This document shows, piece by piece, positions 17,349-26,602 of a DNA stretch of 64,000 bases. A program made the position numbers and the translations under genes. The number at the start of each line of letters is the position of its first letter. Within the stretch, counting starts at the first letter, position 1. The notes below the pieces were generated by a model. That model worked only from the letters and a program-made list of their open reading frames with translations. It did not search any database and was not told the origin of the DNA. Source of the DNA: an uncultured Bacteroidia bacterium (GTDB lineage: Bacteria > Bacteroidota > Bacteroidia > Bacteroidales > UBA932); the NCBI GenBank assembly GCA_902789395.1, contig CADANY010000002.1, positions 124,001-188,000 of the forward strand. Reading direction: 5' to 3'.

Positions 17349-19124
17349 ATGAAACCCCTGTCACTCTACCCCCTCCTCGCAGCACTTCTCCTTTCAGCGA
17401 GTTTCCAAACCGCCTGCGACTCCAGGAAAGACGGCCCTGTCGGACTCATCATCGAAACCGACATGGGCAACGACATTGACGACGCCATCGCCCTGGCTCT
17501 GGCCCATAAAGGGATGGACGAAGGGATGGTGGACCTTCTGATGGTCTCGAACCACAAAGCGAGCGAGAAAGACTGCCCCTCGGCGTTCATCGATATGATG
17601 AACACATATTATGCCCACCCGGAGGTCGCTGTCGCCCGCTGCGCAACCCCCGTCGTCAACAAGGACCGGGATTATACCGCGCCCGTCGTTGAGATGGACT
17701 ATCCTCGCTGCGGACGTTATACGGGCGGCTATCCGGAGGCTGTCGCCGAATACAGGCGGATCCTCTCCGGACGCCCCAATCATTCTGTCGTCATTGTCTC
17801 TCTCGGTTTCGCTCCTGCCCTCGCCCAGCTGCTGGAAAGCGGTCCGGACAGCTATAGCCGACTCAGCGGCCGGGACCTTGTCAAAAAGAAAGTCAAGTAT
17901 CTTTCGATTATGGCAGGAAGCTATGGACCGGATGATAGCATTCCCTTTAACGGCGCCCGAGCAACGTATTTCGACGGCTTTAAGAAACGGGCCGAATACA
18001 ATGTCCGGAACGATATCCCGTCTATGCAGAAGGTATTCGACCGGTGGCCGACCCCGATTTATCAGAACCCCTTCGAACTGGGGACAGAAGTGATGTATCC
18101 GGGAAAAGCGATCTGGGAACGGACCGGCAATCCGATGTTCGATGCCTACCGCTCTTATAAGCCGCAATGCTATGACCGTCCTTCGTGGGATATCCTCTCT
18201 GTCGCATTCGTATTCCGGCCGGATCTTTTCCAGGTCAGCGATCCTGTTACCGTAACGGTCGATGATGAAGGCTATACGCATGTCAAGTCCGGCGGTTCGC
18301 ACCGGATCCTGATCCTTACCGAAGAACAGAAAGCGCTCCTGAAGGAGTACGAAACAGAGGAAACGAAGGGCCCGTCTCCGAAACCGTTTACGGCTGAAGC
18401 GGACGTATTCAATCCGGAAGGAAGTCATATCCAGGGTATCGCTGCCAGTGAAGAGGCCCTTTACATCTCTCAGGACCGCCACCTGGCAAAGGTGGACTGG
18501 ACCGGAAAACTTCTTGCCAGCCATGCCGTTCCGAACCATACCGGAGATCTCTGCTGGTATGAGGGAGAGCTCTACGCAGCCCTTGCCCTAAGCGGCACGT
18601 CCGACAGTCCCCTTGCCGACCCGTCGGCGGGAATCGGCAAGATCCAGGTTTTCGACAAGGATCTCAAGCTCGTCCGCGAGACGGAGATCGACCGGCGGAC
18701 GGACGGGATTACCTGCCTGGACGGCGTGCTTTATGTCGGCATGGGGTCTAAGACACAACCGTCCAAAAACCCTCACCGCGTCAACATCCTGGGGCGTTTC
18801 GATGCGAAGACCCTGAAAGAAATCGCCCCCCGGGCGGAATTCGACTACGGATATGAGACCAAGTACAGCTTTCAGAATATCACGACGGACGGAAAGGAAA
18901 TCTACGGCTCCTTCTATTCCGTCGACGGAGCTCCTCAGATCGTTGTTTTCGACAAGGATCTGAATGTCCTCCGGACCTATTTCCTGAAAGCGAACCAGGG
19001 GCTCGATGTCATGCCGGGGAAACTGACCGGTGGCGAACTGCTCTTTATCAAAGCGACGAGCCACAAGGCATCCGACCCGAAATCCGTCTCCTGCTCCTTC
19101 GACTACTGGGCTCCGGAAGACTGA
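17349..19124 (+). CDS. Nucleoside hydrolase fused to a C-terminal propeller-like domain, secreted lipoprotein
   Basis: A 591-residue exported protein with a possible lipobox (QTAC, Cys23). Residues about 30-330 form a nucleoside hydrolase-like domain. The metal/ribose-binding motif is ETDMGNDIDDAIAL (36-49), close to the DTDxGxDDAxAL signature. Residues about 343-591 form a second domain with repeated beta-hairpins (LYISQDRHLAKVDWTG, LYVGMGSK, IYGSFYSVDGAPQIVVFDKD), which suggests a beta-propeller. That domain is encoded again, alone, by the next gene with high identity. The protein may split nucleosides or a related N-riboside outside the cytoplasm, with ribose then taken to the adjacent permease and kinase. 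The fusion is unusual for this family, whose members are mostly cytosolic single-domain enzymes. Confidence 0.82.
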   Translation: MKPLSLYPLLAALLLSASFQTACDSRKDGPVGLIIETDMGNDIDDAIALALAHKGMDEGMVDLLMVSNHKASEKDCPSAFIDMMNTYYAHPEVAVARCATPVVNKDRDYTAPVVEMDYPRCGRYTGGYPEAVAEYRRILSGRPNHSVVIVSLGFAPALAQLLESGPDSYSRLSGRDLVKKKVKYLSIMAGSYGPDDSIPFNGARATYFDGFKKRAEYNVRNDIPSMQKVFDRWPTPIYQNPFELGTEVMYPGKAIWERTGNPMFDAYRSYKPQCYDRPSWDILSVAFVFRPDLFQVSDPVTVTVDDEGYTHVKSGGSHRILILTEEQKALLKEYETEETKGPSPKPFTAEADVFNPEGSHIQGIAASEEALYISQDRHLAKVDWTGKLLASHAVPNHTGDLCWYEGELYAALALSGTSDSPLADPSAGIGKIQVFDKDLKLVRETEIDRRTDGITCLDGVLYVGMGSKTQPSKNPHRVNILGRFDAKTLKEIAPRAEFDYGYETKYSFQNITTDGKEIYGSFYSVDGAPQIVVFDKDLNVLRTYFLKANQGLDVMPGKLTGGELLFIKATSHKASDPKSVSCSFDYWAPED

Positions 19125-19140
19125 CCGTCCCGTCTTCCCT

Positions 19141-19261
19141 CGTCGTTCTTTTGCACGGTAGCGCAAAAATAGCAAAACAGTTGCGCAATTTTATTGTAAA
19201 CAAATAAAAAAAAGGAGGCATGCGTGAAATCTTTTTCTGTCATGTTCTCTATTTTTACAAA
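19141..19261 (+). repeat. Regulatory cassette, copy 2 (upstream of stand-alone propeller-like gene)
   Basis: Direct repeat of 15246-15367. It keeps the TTGCAC-GGTA-GCGCAA inverted repeat (here starting at 19151), the perfect TTGCGCAA palindrome (19181-19188) and a promoter-like TATTTTTA (19250-19257). A second TATATTTA lies just past it (19271-19278), ten bases before the ATG. Confidence 0.8.
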
Positions 19262-19278
19262 TATGTTTTTTATATTTA
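19250..19278 (+). promoter_or_regulatory. Two candidate -7 elements before the gene at 19288
   Basis: TATTTTTA (19250-19257) and TATATTTA (19271-19278) both fit the TAnnTTT-type box. The second would give an almost leaderless transcript. Confidence 0.35.
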
Positions 19279-19287
19279 CAAATAAAC

Positions 19288-20130
19288 ATGAAAAAGTTCG
19301 TATTGTTGTTTGTGGTGCCGGCACTTTTGTTGGTAGGATGCGCCCGTAAGGTTCCGACTCCGGAACCCGTTGCGGCCGTACCGGAACCTTTTACGGCCGG
19401 ACCGGAAGTATTCAATCCCGACGGCAGTCATATCCAAGGCATCGCCGCGAGCGAAGACGCCCTTTACATTTCTCAGGACCGCCATCTCGCCAAGGTGGAC
19501 TGGACCGGAAAACTCCTCAAAAGCCGGGAAGTCCCGAACCATACCGGAGACCTTTGCTGGTACAAGGGAGAGCTTTTTGCTGCCTTGGCGCTTAGTGCGT
19601 CTGAGGCGACCACACCCCTGTCTGACCCTTCTGCCGGTGTCGGCAAGATCCAAGTCTTCGACAAGGATCTCAATCTGGTGCGGGAGAAGGAAATCGACCG
19701 CCGCACCGATGGAATCACCTGTCTCGACGGCGTTATTTACATCGGCATGGGAGCCAAGGAACAACCGTCCTCAAACCCTCACCGGATCAACATTCTTGGC
19801 CGCTTTGATGCCAAAACCTTGAAAGAGATTGCGCCCCGTGCCGAATTCGACTACGGGTATGAAACTCAATACAGTTTCCAGAACATCACCACGGATGGCA
19901 AGGAAATATACGGATCCTTCTATTCCGTCTCGGGTGCGCCCCAGATCGTGGTTTTCGACAAGGACCTCAAAGTGATGCGGACCCATTTCCTGAGCGCCAA
20001 TCAGGGATTCGATGTCATGCCCCCGAAGCTTACCGGCGGGCAGTTGCTCTTTATCAAGGCCAAGAGCCACAAATCCTCCGATCCCAAGGCCGTTTCCTGC
20101 TCCTTCGACTACTGGGATCCGGAAGAATAA
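19288..20130 (+). CDS. Propeller-like lipoprotein, stand-alone paralogue of the hydrolase C-terminal domain
   Basis: A 280-residue lipoprotein (lipobox LLVGC, Cys18). From about residue 32 to the end it aligns with residues 343-591 of the nucleoside hydrolase fusion gene upstream, with about 80% identity by eye. Shared segments include GSHIQGIAASE, LYISQDRHLAKVDWTGKLL and EIDRRTDGITCLDGV. The repeat structure suggests a beta-propeller, often a binding platform. No catalytic residues are evident. It has its own copy of the roughly 120-bp control cassette, so it is likely expressed with the ribokinase unit. It could bind the same ligand as the fused domain or serve as its partner. Confidence 0.78.
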   Translation: MKKFVLLFVVPALLLVGCARKVPTPEPVAAVPEPFTAGPEVFNPDGSHIQGIAASEDALYISQDRHLAKVDWTGKLLKSREVPNHTGDLCWYKGELFAALALSASEATTPLSDPSAGVGKIQVFDKDLNLVREKEIDRRTDGITCLDGVIYIGMGAKEQPSSNPHRINILGRFDAKTLKEIAPRAEFDYGYETQYSFQNITTDGKEIYGSFYSVSGAPQIVVFDKDLKVMRTHFLSANQGFDVMPPKLTGGQLLFIKAKSHKSSDPKAVSCSFDYWDPEE

Positions 20131-20209
20131 TTGATATTTAAGTATTTAAGAGTTTGCTTGACCTTTTCTTTTAAAAAATACGTGGAAGGCATCAATTCAT
20201 AATCTAATA

Positions 20210-23200
20210 ATGTTAGTGATGAAACAAGTCAGATTTTTTATGATGCTTACTATCATTTTTATGGTAGGAAGCATTGCCTCCTGGGCAGCGGAAGATCCGG
20301 TTTTCGTCAAGGGGCGTGTTACTGACGTTAACGGCGCTCCGCTTGAGGGCGTCACGGTCATGCTCGTCGGTGACAATCTTGTCGGAACCGTTACAGATGC
20401 GACAGGAGCGTTTGAGCTGAATGCTCCTTTAGGGGCAGAACTTAGGATTACGTCCATCGGTTTTTCCGATGAGCTCGTAAAAGTCACAGGAGAACCTCTC
20501 AACATTGTTTTGAAAGAGGATACGCAGTTCTTGGACGAGGTTGTCGTCGTCGGTTACGGTACCGCCCGGAAGGGCGACCTGACCAGCCAGATTTCCAGCG
20601 TTGCAAGCGACAAATTGGTTGAACGGGGATCCGCTCAGGTGTCTACGGCCCTTCAGGGTCAGATTGCCGGTGTGCAAATCACGCGATCGAGCGGCAACAA
20701 TGCCTCGCAGGCCACAATCCGTATCCACGGTATGACGACCATGTCGGAGAATGATCCGCTTGTCATCATCGACGGCGTCCCGGGCGAACTTGCCTATATC
20801 GATGCCGAGGATATAGAGACCCTTTCCGTTCTCAAAGACGCGTCTGCGGCGGCTATTTACGGAGCTCGAGCCGCGGCCGGCGTCATCCTCATCACCACCA
20901 AGCGTGCGAAGACGGACCAGTTTATTCTGGACTATAAGTATGAGTATTCCTTCGACAGGCCGACGGCCCGCCCGGAAAAGGCAAGCGTCGTGGATTTTCT
21001 CAATGTCTTCAATGAGGTTCGCGAAAATGACGGCTCCGGGCCGAACTCGGTCTATTCCAAAGAGTTCATCGAGAATTACATGGCCAACAATGCCAAGGAT
21101 CCCATCCACTATCCGAATACGGACTGGGTCGGCATGATGATTAAAAACAGCACGGCCCATCAGAAGCATGCCCTCAGCATCGCCGGCGGATCCGAACGGA
21201 TCAAGACTAAGGCGACTTTCAACTATTTCACCGGCGACGGCTATTATGACGGGAATACGTTCAATAAGTATTCCGGCCGTGTGAATACGGATATGCAGAT
21301 CAACTCCTGGATGAAGGCTTCCTTCGATCTTCAGTACCATTACAATATCCTGGATGACATTCCGGCTGGCAATGAGCCCGGCAACGGCATTATCGACAAA
21401 GCCTATGGCCTTCCCCAGATTTACACGGCGAAGTGGGGTGACGGTACATATTCCGATGTCAAGGATGGCAATAACATCCTTCCCCTTCTGGAAGCCGGCG
21501 GTTTTGTCCAGAACAAACACTACGGTCTTCAAGGCAAAGCACAGTTGGATATCACCCCGTTTAAAGGGATGACCCTTACCGGTATCTTCTCGCCGAATTA
21601 CAACTTCTCCAGGAATAAAACCTTCAAGAAACGGCTTATCCTAAATTATGAAGACGGAAAGGCCTGTAACTCTTTGGAGCAGAATGCTACGAGCCTTGCT
21701 GAAACCCGTGGTTACAGCGAGTCTTATACCTATCAGGCGCTGGCCAATTACCAGAACCGTTTCGGCGAACATGCCTTGAACGGAATGCTCGGTTATGAGG
21801 GCTTCACCTATTATCATGAGGCTGTCGATGCCAGCCGGCTCAATTACACGTTGACGAACTTCCCGTACCTCGACCTCGGCCCCGAGGACTTCGAGTACAA
21901 CTCCGGGAGTGCGAGCCACAACGCCTATCAATCCGCGTTCGGCCGACTGATTTATTCATTCAAGAACCGTTATCTGCTTCAGGCCAGTATCCGTGTTGAC
22001 GGTTCATCCCGTTTCGCCTCCCAATACCGCTGGGGTGTTTTCCCGTCCTTCTCCCTTGGATGGGTCGTTTCCGATGAACCCTGGTTCAACGACAAGGGCC
22101 TGACCAATTATCTCAAACTCCGAGCCTCCATGGGTAAGCTTGGAAACGAGCGCCTTGGCTCCGACTTCCCGTATCAGGCTGCGATGGAATTCGGTACCGT
22201 CTATCTCCGCAACAACAGTTCCAAGCAAGTTGAGGCCGTCCAGTCTGCCCGTCAGACCCATTATGCATATGAAGACCTGACCTGGGAGACCACGACGACC
22301 TATGGTGCTGGTATTGACGCCGCTTTCTTCGACAGCCGGCTCACGGCGACCGTCGACGCCTACTACAAGAAGACTGAAAACATGCTTCTGACCGTCGGCT
22401 TCCCGTCCTATTACGGCTATAGCTCCCCTGAAGCCAATGCCGGAGACATGCACACCTATGGCTATGACATCGAACTCGGCTGGAAAGACCGCGTCGGCGA
22501 CTTCTGGTACAGCCTGTCCGCCAACCTCTCCGACTATCGTTCGATCATGGGCTACCTCGGCGACAAGAAGACCCTCAGCGGCAACTACCTTTATGAGAAG
22601 GGTTCCTATTTCCAGGAGTGGTATATGTACAAGACCGATGGTCTCGTGCAGACCGCAGAGGATGCCAAGCTCCCAAGCCTGACGGCCGTGAATATGCCCG
22701 GTTTCATCAAGTATGTCGATGTCAATGAAGATGGAAAGGTCAACGCGGATGACAAGGTCCGTCTTGGCAATTCCCGCCCGGAGTACCTCTATGGCGGAAA
22801 CATCTCCATGGGCTACAAGAATTTCGATTTCAGTCTCCAGTTCCAGGGTATCGGTCATCAGCAAGTCCTGTTCAATACCACTTGGATCCAGCCGATCCGG
22901 GACCAGTACAAGAGTGTACCCCAGAACCTGATGGGCAATTACTGGAGCAAGTACAATACGGAAGAGCAGAATCTCAAGGCAAAGTATCCGCTCGTGACCT
23001 TCACGTACCGGACCAATACGACTTCCGGCTCTGACTACTGGCTGTTCAACGGCGGTTACTTCCGCGTCAAGAACATCGTTCTTGGCTATACTTTCCCGAA
23101 ACGGATCACGGATTCCCTCAATATGAAAGGACTCCGCGTCTATGCCAACATCACCGACCTCCCTGCAATCAGCAACTACCCGAAGGGAATCGATCCGGAA

Positions 23201-23263
23201 TGGAGTTGGGGCGGCGTGTACATTTCCACGACGGCTACGCTCGGTGTCAATGTTAAATTCTAA
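20210..23263 (+). CDS. SusC/RagA-family TonB-dependent transporter
   Basis: An intact SusC protein of about 1017 residues: signal peptide, carboxypeptidase-D regulatory-like domain (about 28-110), SusC junction FLDEVVVVGYGT, plug, and 22-strand-type barrel ending in a C-terminal Phe (LGVNVKF). No STN domain is present, so it is a nutrient porin without direct anti-sigma signalling. The ATG at 20219 (MKQVRFF) would give a cleaner signal peptide than the one at 20210. It is paired with the SusD starting 12 bases downstream. It aligns across the amber codon of the SusC at 1512-4577, with Asn in that column. A further 79 bases upstream separate it from the propeller-like gene. Confidence 0.94.
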   Translation: MLVMKQVRFFMMLTIIFMVGSIASWAAEDPVFVKGRVTDVNGAPLEGVTVMLVGDNLVGTVTDATGAFELNAPLGAELRITSIGFSDELVKVTGEPLNIVLKEDTQFLDEVVVVGYGTARKGDLTSQISSVASDKLVERGSAQVSTALQGQIAGVQITRSSGNNASQATIRIHGMTTMSENDPLVIIDGVPGELAYIDAEDIETLSVLKDASAAAIYGARAAAGVILITTKRAKTDQFILDYKYEYSFDRPTARPEKASVVDFLNVFNEVRENDGSGPNSVYSKEFIENYMANNAKDPIHYPNTDWVGMMIKNSTAHQKHALSIAGGSERIKTKATFNYFTGDGYYDGNTFNKYSGRVNTDMQINSWMKASFDLQYHYNILDDIPAGNEPGNGIIDKAYGLPQIYTAKWGDGTYSDVKDGNNILPLLEAGGFVQNKHYGLQGKAQLDITPFKGMTLTGIFSPNYNFSRNKTFKKRLILNYEDGKACNSLEQNATSLAETRGYSESYTYQALANYQNRFGEHALNGMLGYEGFTYYHEAVDASRLNYTLTNFPYLDLGPEDFEYNSGSASHNAYQSAFGRLIYSFKNRYLLQASIRVDGSSRFASQYRWGVFPSFSLGWVVSDEPWFNDKGLTNYLKLRASMGKLGNERLGSDFPYQAAMEFGTVYLRNNSSKQVEAVQSARQTHYAYEDLTWETTTTYGAGIDAAFFDSRLTATVDAYYKKTENMLLTVGFPSYYGYSSPEANAGDMHTYGYDIELGWKDRVGDFWYSLSANLSDYRSIMGYLGDKKTLSGNYLYEKGSYFQEWYMYKTDGLVQTAEDAKLPSLTAVNMPGFIKYVDVNEDGKVNADDKVRLGNSRPEYLYGGNISMGYKNFDFSLQFQGIGHQQVLFNTTWIQPIRDQYKSVPQNLMGNYWSKYNTEEQNLKAKYPLVTFTYRTNTTSGSDYWLFNGGYFRVKNIVLGYTFPKRITDSLNMKGLRVYANITDLPAISNYPKGIDPEWSWGGVYISTTATLGVNVKF

Positions 23264-23275
23264 ATCGCATCAATC

Positions 23276-25069
23276 ATGAAAAAGATATCTATTTTTATCG
23301 CTATTCTGTCTGCGGCATTGATGCTTCCCGCCTGCGTGGATCTTGACCTGAACCCGCTTTCCGAAGGCTCCAGCAGCAACTGGTTCGCTTCTCCTGAAGA
23401 GTTTGAGATGGCCACGGCAGACATGTACCGAACGGATTTTTATCCGTTGATGACCTCTCACTGGGGGGATGACCTCGCCAACCGCGTCAATGTCCCGGTC
23501 CTGTTCAACGGTACCCTGACGGCCGAGAACAGCACCATCGGCACTTGGTGGACCAACCTTTACAAGGGTATCACCCGTTCCCAGCGCGTCCTCGCCAATC
23601 TGGAAAAGGGAAAGAGCATGGGCATTGCCCAGGCAAAACTCGACCAGTATGAGGGAGAAGCCTATTTCTACATCGGTTTCGCCTACGGTTACCTCGCCTT
23701 CCACTGGGGCGATGTCATCCTGTACAAGGAGCAGGTAAGCCTGGAGGACTCTTACACACTACCGCGTAGTCCGAAGTCTGAAGTTCTCGCTTATGCTTAT
23801 GAATGCCTCGACAAGGCTGGTGAAAAACTTCCGGTCTCCTATGCCGGTTCCCAGCGTTCCACGAAAGGGGCGGCTTATGCGATGAAAGCCCGTATCGCTC
23901 TTTACAATGGGGATTATGCCCTCGCGGCGGAAGCGGCCAAGAAGTGTATGGACCTGGGCGAATACGAGCTTGAAAAGGAGTATGAAGACATCTTTACGAC
24001 GGACTTCTCCAAGGAATGGATCTTCTACTTCCCGGCTTCAGTTGCTCTGAAGAACTACTACTTCTACTATGACAACGTCAAAAAAGGAGTTACCCGAACG
24101 GCCGGCGGCCTCGGCCAGATGGGCATCACCTATGAGCTCTACTGCGCCTACCGCTGCACGGACGGTCTTCGGATTGACAAATCTCCGTTGTATAATCCGA
24201 AAGATCCGTTCGAGAACCGCGATCCGCGTCTCGGCAAGACCATCGTTCCCTTCGCGACCGCCTATAGAAAGGCCGCTCTCGGTGATAATTACAAACCGGA
24301 AGACTACGCCTGGCTCGGGTACGAGTATTCCCCGAGCCCCTGGGCCTACACGGTCAAACGGATGTCCGACGGTAAGCAGGTTACGAACAACGACTCCAAG
24401 GGCCGTGCCGAGCACGCGAACTACAATGGTTTACAGGTGAAGAAGTTTGTTGACGAGAGCTGGTTGGAGAACGGTCTCGCGGGTACCAACACGCCCCAAG
24501 TCTACATCCGTTACGGAGATGTGCTGCTGATGTACGCCGAGGCGATGATCGAGCAGAACAAGTGCACCCAGGAAGTGCTGGATCAGACGATCAACAAGCT
24601 TCGTGAACGTGCCTATGCCGGAAGCAAGATCCAGTATCCCCGCCTGATGCTCGGATCCCAGGCTGAGATGAGGGCCGAACTCCGCAACGAGCGGTTCGTA
24701 GAGATGGCTCTTGAGAAACTTCGCGTGGAGGACCTTTACCGCTGGAAACTCTGCCACGTCATCTTCAACCGCCCGCTTTACTACCTGCCGCGCGTCTGGT
24801 CTGGAAAGACCAATTGGGCTGGTGATACTTCGCAGGTCTCCGAGGCGTTCAAGAAGATTCTTAAGCAGTGGGACGACGGCAACTTCCCGATCGGCGGTGT
24901 GCCGAAGTTTGACGAGTATGGCTATGCGGATCTTACCGACCAGCTTGAAGCCGGTTACATCGCGGTTGCCGCCCAGCGGACGTTCGACAAGGACCGCGAC
25001 TATCTCTGGCCGATCCCGGCCGCAGACCGTCTCGTCAATCCGAACCTGACCCAGAACCCCGGATGGTAG
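23276..25069 (+). CDS. SusD/RagB-family outer-membrane lipoprotein
   Basis: A 597-residue SusD (lipobox LPAC, Cys20), the lid partner of the SusC just upstream. The N-terminal LDLNPLSEGSSSNWF nearly repeats that of the SusD at 6296-8011. The block GEAYFYIGFAYGYLAFHWGDV corresponds to the conserved TPR-like helices and GDV turn. The C-terminal RNERFVEMALEKLRVEDLYRW and NPNLTQNPGW match the family. It is the last gene of the island; a terminator follows. Confidence 0.93.
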   Translation: MKKISIFIAILSAALMLPACVDLDLNPLSEGSSSNWFASPEEFEMATADMYRTDFYPLMTSHWGDDLANRVNVPVLFNGTLTAENSTIGTWWTNLYKGITRSQRVLANLEKGKSMGIAQAKLDQYEGEAYFYIGFAYGYLAFHWGDVILYKEQVSLEDSYTLPRSPKSEVLAYAYECLDKAGEKLPVSYAGSQRSTKGAAYAMKARIALYNGDYALAAEAAKKCMDLGEYELEKEYEDIFTTDFSKEWIFYFPASVALKNYYFYYDNVKKGVTRTAGGLGQMGITYELYCAYRCTDGLRIDKSPLYNPKDPFENRDPRLGKTIVPFATAYRKAALGDNYKPEDYAWLGYEYSPSPWAYTVKRMSDGKQVTNNDSKGRAEHANYNGLQVKKFVDESWLENGLAGTNTPQVYIRYGDVLLMYAEAMIEQNKCTQEVLDQTINKLRERAYAGSKIQYPRLMLGSQAEMRAELRNERFVEMALEKLRVEDLYRWKLCHVIFNRPLYYLPRVWSGKTNWAGDTSQVSEAFKKILKQWDDGNFPIGGVPKFDEYGYADLTDQLEAGYIAVAAQRTFDKDRDYLWPIPAADRLVNPNLTQNPGW

Positions 25070-25113
25070 TCGGTTGAGGCTAACCACCTGGCTTACTTTA
25101 CGTTATTGTGTTT

Positions 25114-25150
25114 GAGGCTGGCCGAAGAATCTCTTTGACCAGCCTCTTTT
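25114..25150 (+). terminator. Intrinsic terminator after SusD
   Basis: GAGGCTGG (25114-25121) pairs with CCAGCCTC (25139-25146) and TTTT plus ATT follow. It closes the + strand island before the convergent metY gene. Confidence 0.75.
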
Positions 25151-25157
25151 ATTGGGA

Positions 25158-26447
25158 TTATGCAATCCTGTCGAGCGCCTGGGCGAGGTCGGCGATCAGG
25201 TCGTCGATATGCTCGGTGCCGATGGATAGGCGGATTGTGCTCGGATAGATGCCCTGGTCCGTGAGTTCGGCTTCGGTGAGCTGGGAATGTGTGGTCGTGG
25301 CAGGGTGGATGACCAGTGACTTGACGTCGGCCACGTTGGCGAGGAGGGAGAAGATCTCCAGAGAATCGATGAACCGGAACGCCTCATCCTTTCCGCCCTT
25401 GATTTCGAAGGTAAAGATGGACCCGCCTCCGCAGGGGAAGTATTTCCGGTAGGTTTCGTGGTCCGGATGGTCCGGCAGGGAGGGGTGGTTGACCTTGGCC
25501 ACCTTGGGGTGACGGGACAGGAAGTCCACGATTTTCAAGGCGTTGGCGACATGTCTCTCGACCCGGAGCGAGAGGGTCTCCAGACCCTGGAGGAAGATGA
25601 AGCAGCTTACCGGAGAGAGTGTCGCGCCCGTGTCCCGGAGCAGGATGGCGCGGGCCCGGGTAATGTAGGCGGCGGGGCCGACGGCGTCGGCGAAGACGAT
25701 TCCATGATAGCTGTTCTCCGGCTCCGTGAACTGCGGGAACTTGCCGGAGGCTTTCCAGTCGAACTTCCCCGAGTCCACAATGACGCCGCCGATGGTGGTG
25801 CCGTGCCCGCCGATGAACTTGGTGGCGGAATGGACCACGATATCCGCGCCGAGTTCGATCGGCCGGAGGAGGAAGGGCGTTGCGAAGGTGTTGTCAACGA
25901 CGAGGGGGATCCGGTGCCGGTGGGCGATTTCCGCGACCTTTTCGATGTCGATGACATTGCCGTTGGGGTTGCCGAAGGTCTCGATGAACAGGAGCTTCGT
26001 TTCCGGACGGATGGCTTTTTCGAAGTTCCCGATGTCCGCAGGGTCGACGAAGGTGGTCGAGATTCCGTAGGGGACAAGGGTATGCTGCAGGAGGTCGTAG
26101 GTGCCGCCGTATATGGTCTTTGCCGCGACGATATGGTCGCCGGCGCGGGTGATATTCAGAATAGAATAGGTGATGGCGGCGGCTCCGGAAGCCACGGCAA
26201 GCGCTCCCACCCCTCCTTCCAGCGCAGCGATGCGCTGCTCCAGGATGTCTTGGGTCGTGTTGGTCAGGCGGCTGTAGATATTGCCGGGATCCGCCAGGCC
26301 GAAGCGGGCGGCGGCGTGGGCGCTGTTATGGAAGACATAGGAGGATGTCTGGTAGATGGGGACCGCGCGGGCGTCGGTTGCGGGGTCGGCGTGCTCCTGT
26401 CCTACATGGAGCTGAAGGGTCTCGAAGTGAAGTTTACTTGTAGCCAT
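25158..26447 (-). CDS. metY: O-acetylhomoserine sulfhydrylase / cysteine synthase-type PLP enzyme
   Basis: A 429-residue Cys/Met-metabolism PLP enzyme. The PLP-binding Lys lies in [11 protein letters not shown] (Lys210). Other family marks are YSRLTNTTQ (about 58-66), GNPNG (159-163) and the DNTFATP segment (185-191). Length and the long insert after the PLP Lys fit MetY, which makes homocysteine from O-acetylhomoserine and sulfide, rather than the shorter MetB/MetC. It is cytosolic. It is transcribed away from the Lrp-family gene at 26603, a layout that often means regulation by that neighbour. Confidence 0.9.
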   Translation of the reverse strand: MATSKLHFETLQLHVGQEHADPATDARAVPIYQTSSYVFHNSAHAAARFGLADPGNIYSRLTNTTQDILEQRIAALEGGVGALAVASGAAAITYSILNITRAGDHIVAAKTIYGGTYDLLQHTLVPYGISTTFVDPADIGNFEKAIRPETKLLFIETFGNPNGNVIDIEKVAEIAHRHRIPLVVDNTFATPFLLRPIELGADIVVHSATKFIGGHGTTIGGVIVDSGKFDWKASGKFPQFTEPENSYHGIVFADAVGPAAYITRARAILLRDTGATLSPVSCFIFLQGLETLSLRVERHVANALKIVDFLSRHPKVAKVNHPSLPDHPDHETYRKYFPCGGGSIFTFEIKGGKDEAFRFIDSLEIFSLLANVADVKSLVIHPATTTHSQLTEAELTDQGIYPSTIRLSIGTEHIDDLIADLAQALDRIA

Positions 26448-26469
26448 AATCGTTGTGTTTTTCTGCTTG

Positions 26470-26497
26470 CAAAGTTATGGCGCGTGGAGATATCAAA
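26470..26497 (-). promoter_or_regulatory. Candidate metY promoter
   Basis: On the - strand TAACTTTG (complement of 26470-26477) fits the TAnnTTTG -7 box, 22 bases before the metY start. A TTTG (complement of 26494-26497) lies 16 bases further upstream as a possible -33 box. Confidence 0.5.
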
Positions 26498-26505
26498 CAA
26501 GAAAC

Positions 26506-26536
26506 TTTGAAAATTTGGCGGATTCCTCTAAATTTG
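26506..26536 (+). promoter_or_regulatory. Candidate promoter for the Lrp/AsnC gene
   Basis: TTTG (26506-26509), a 19-base spacer and TAAATTTG (26529-26536) match the Bacteroidota TTTG-N19-21-TAnnTTTG consensus closely. The two divergent promoters sit within 70 bases of each other, so one bound regulator could affect both. Confidence 0.6.
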
Positions 26537-26602
26537 CCGATAATCGCGGGGGATATGATCTGAATGGATATGGCAAGGCCCCCGCCGACAGAAGAATCCA
26601 CT

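Noticed and set aside
25458..26510. A 350-codon + strand frame opposite metY
   Set aside because: MetY is complete on the other strand; the translation is Gly/Asp/Val-rich shadow sequence.
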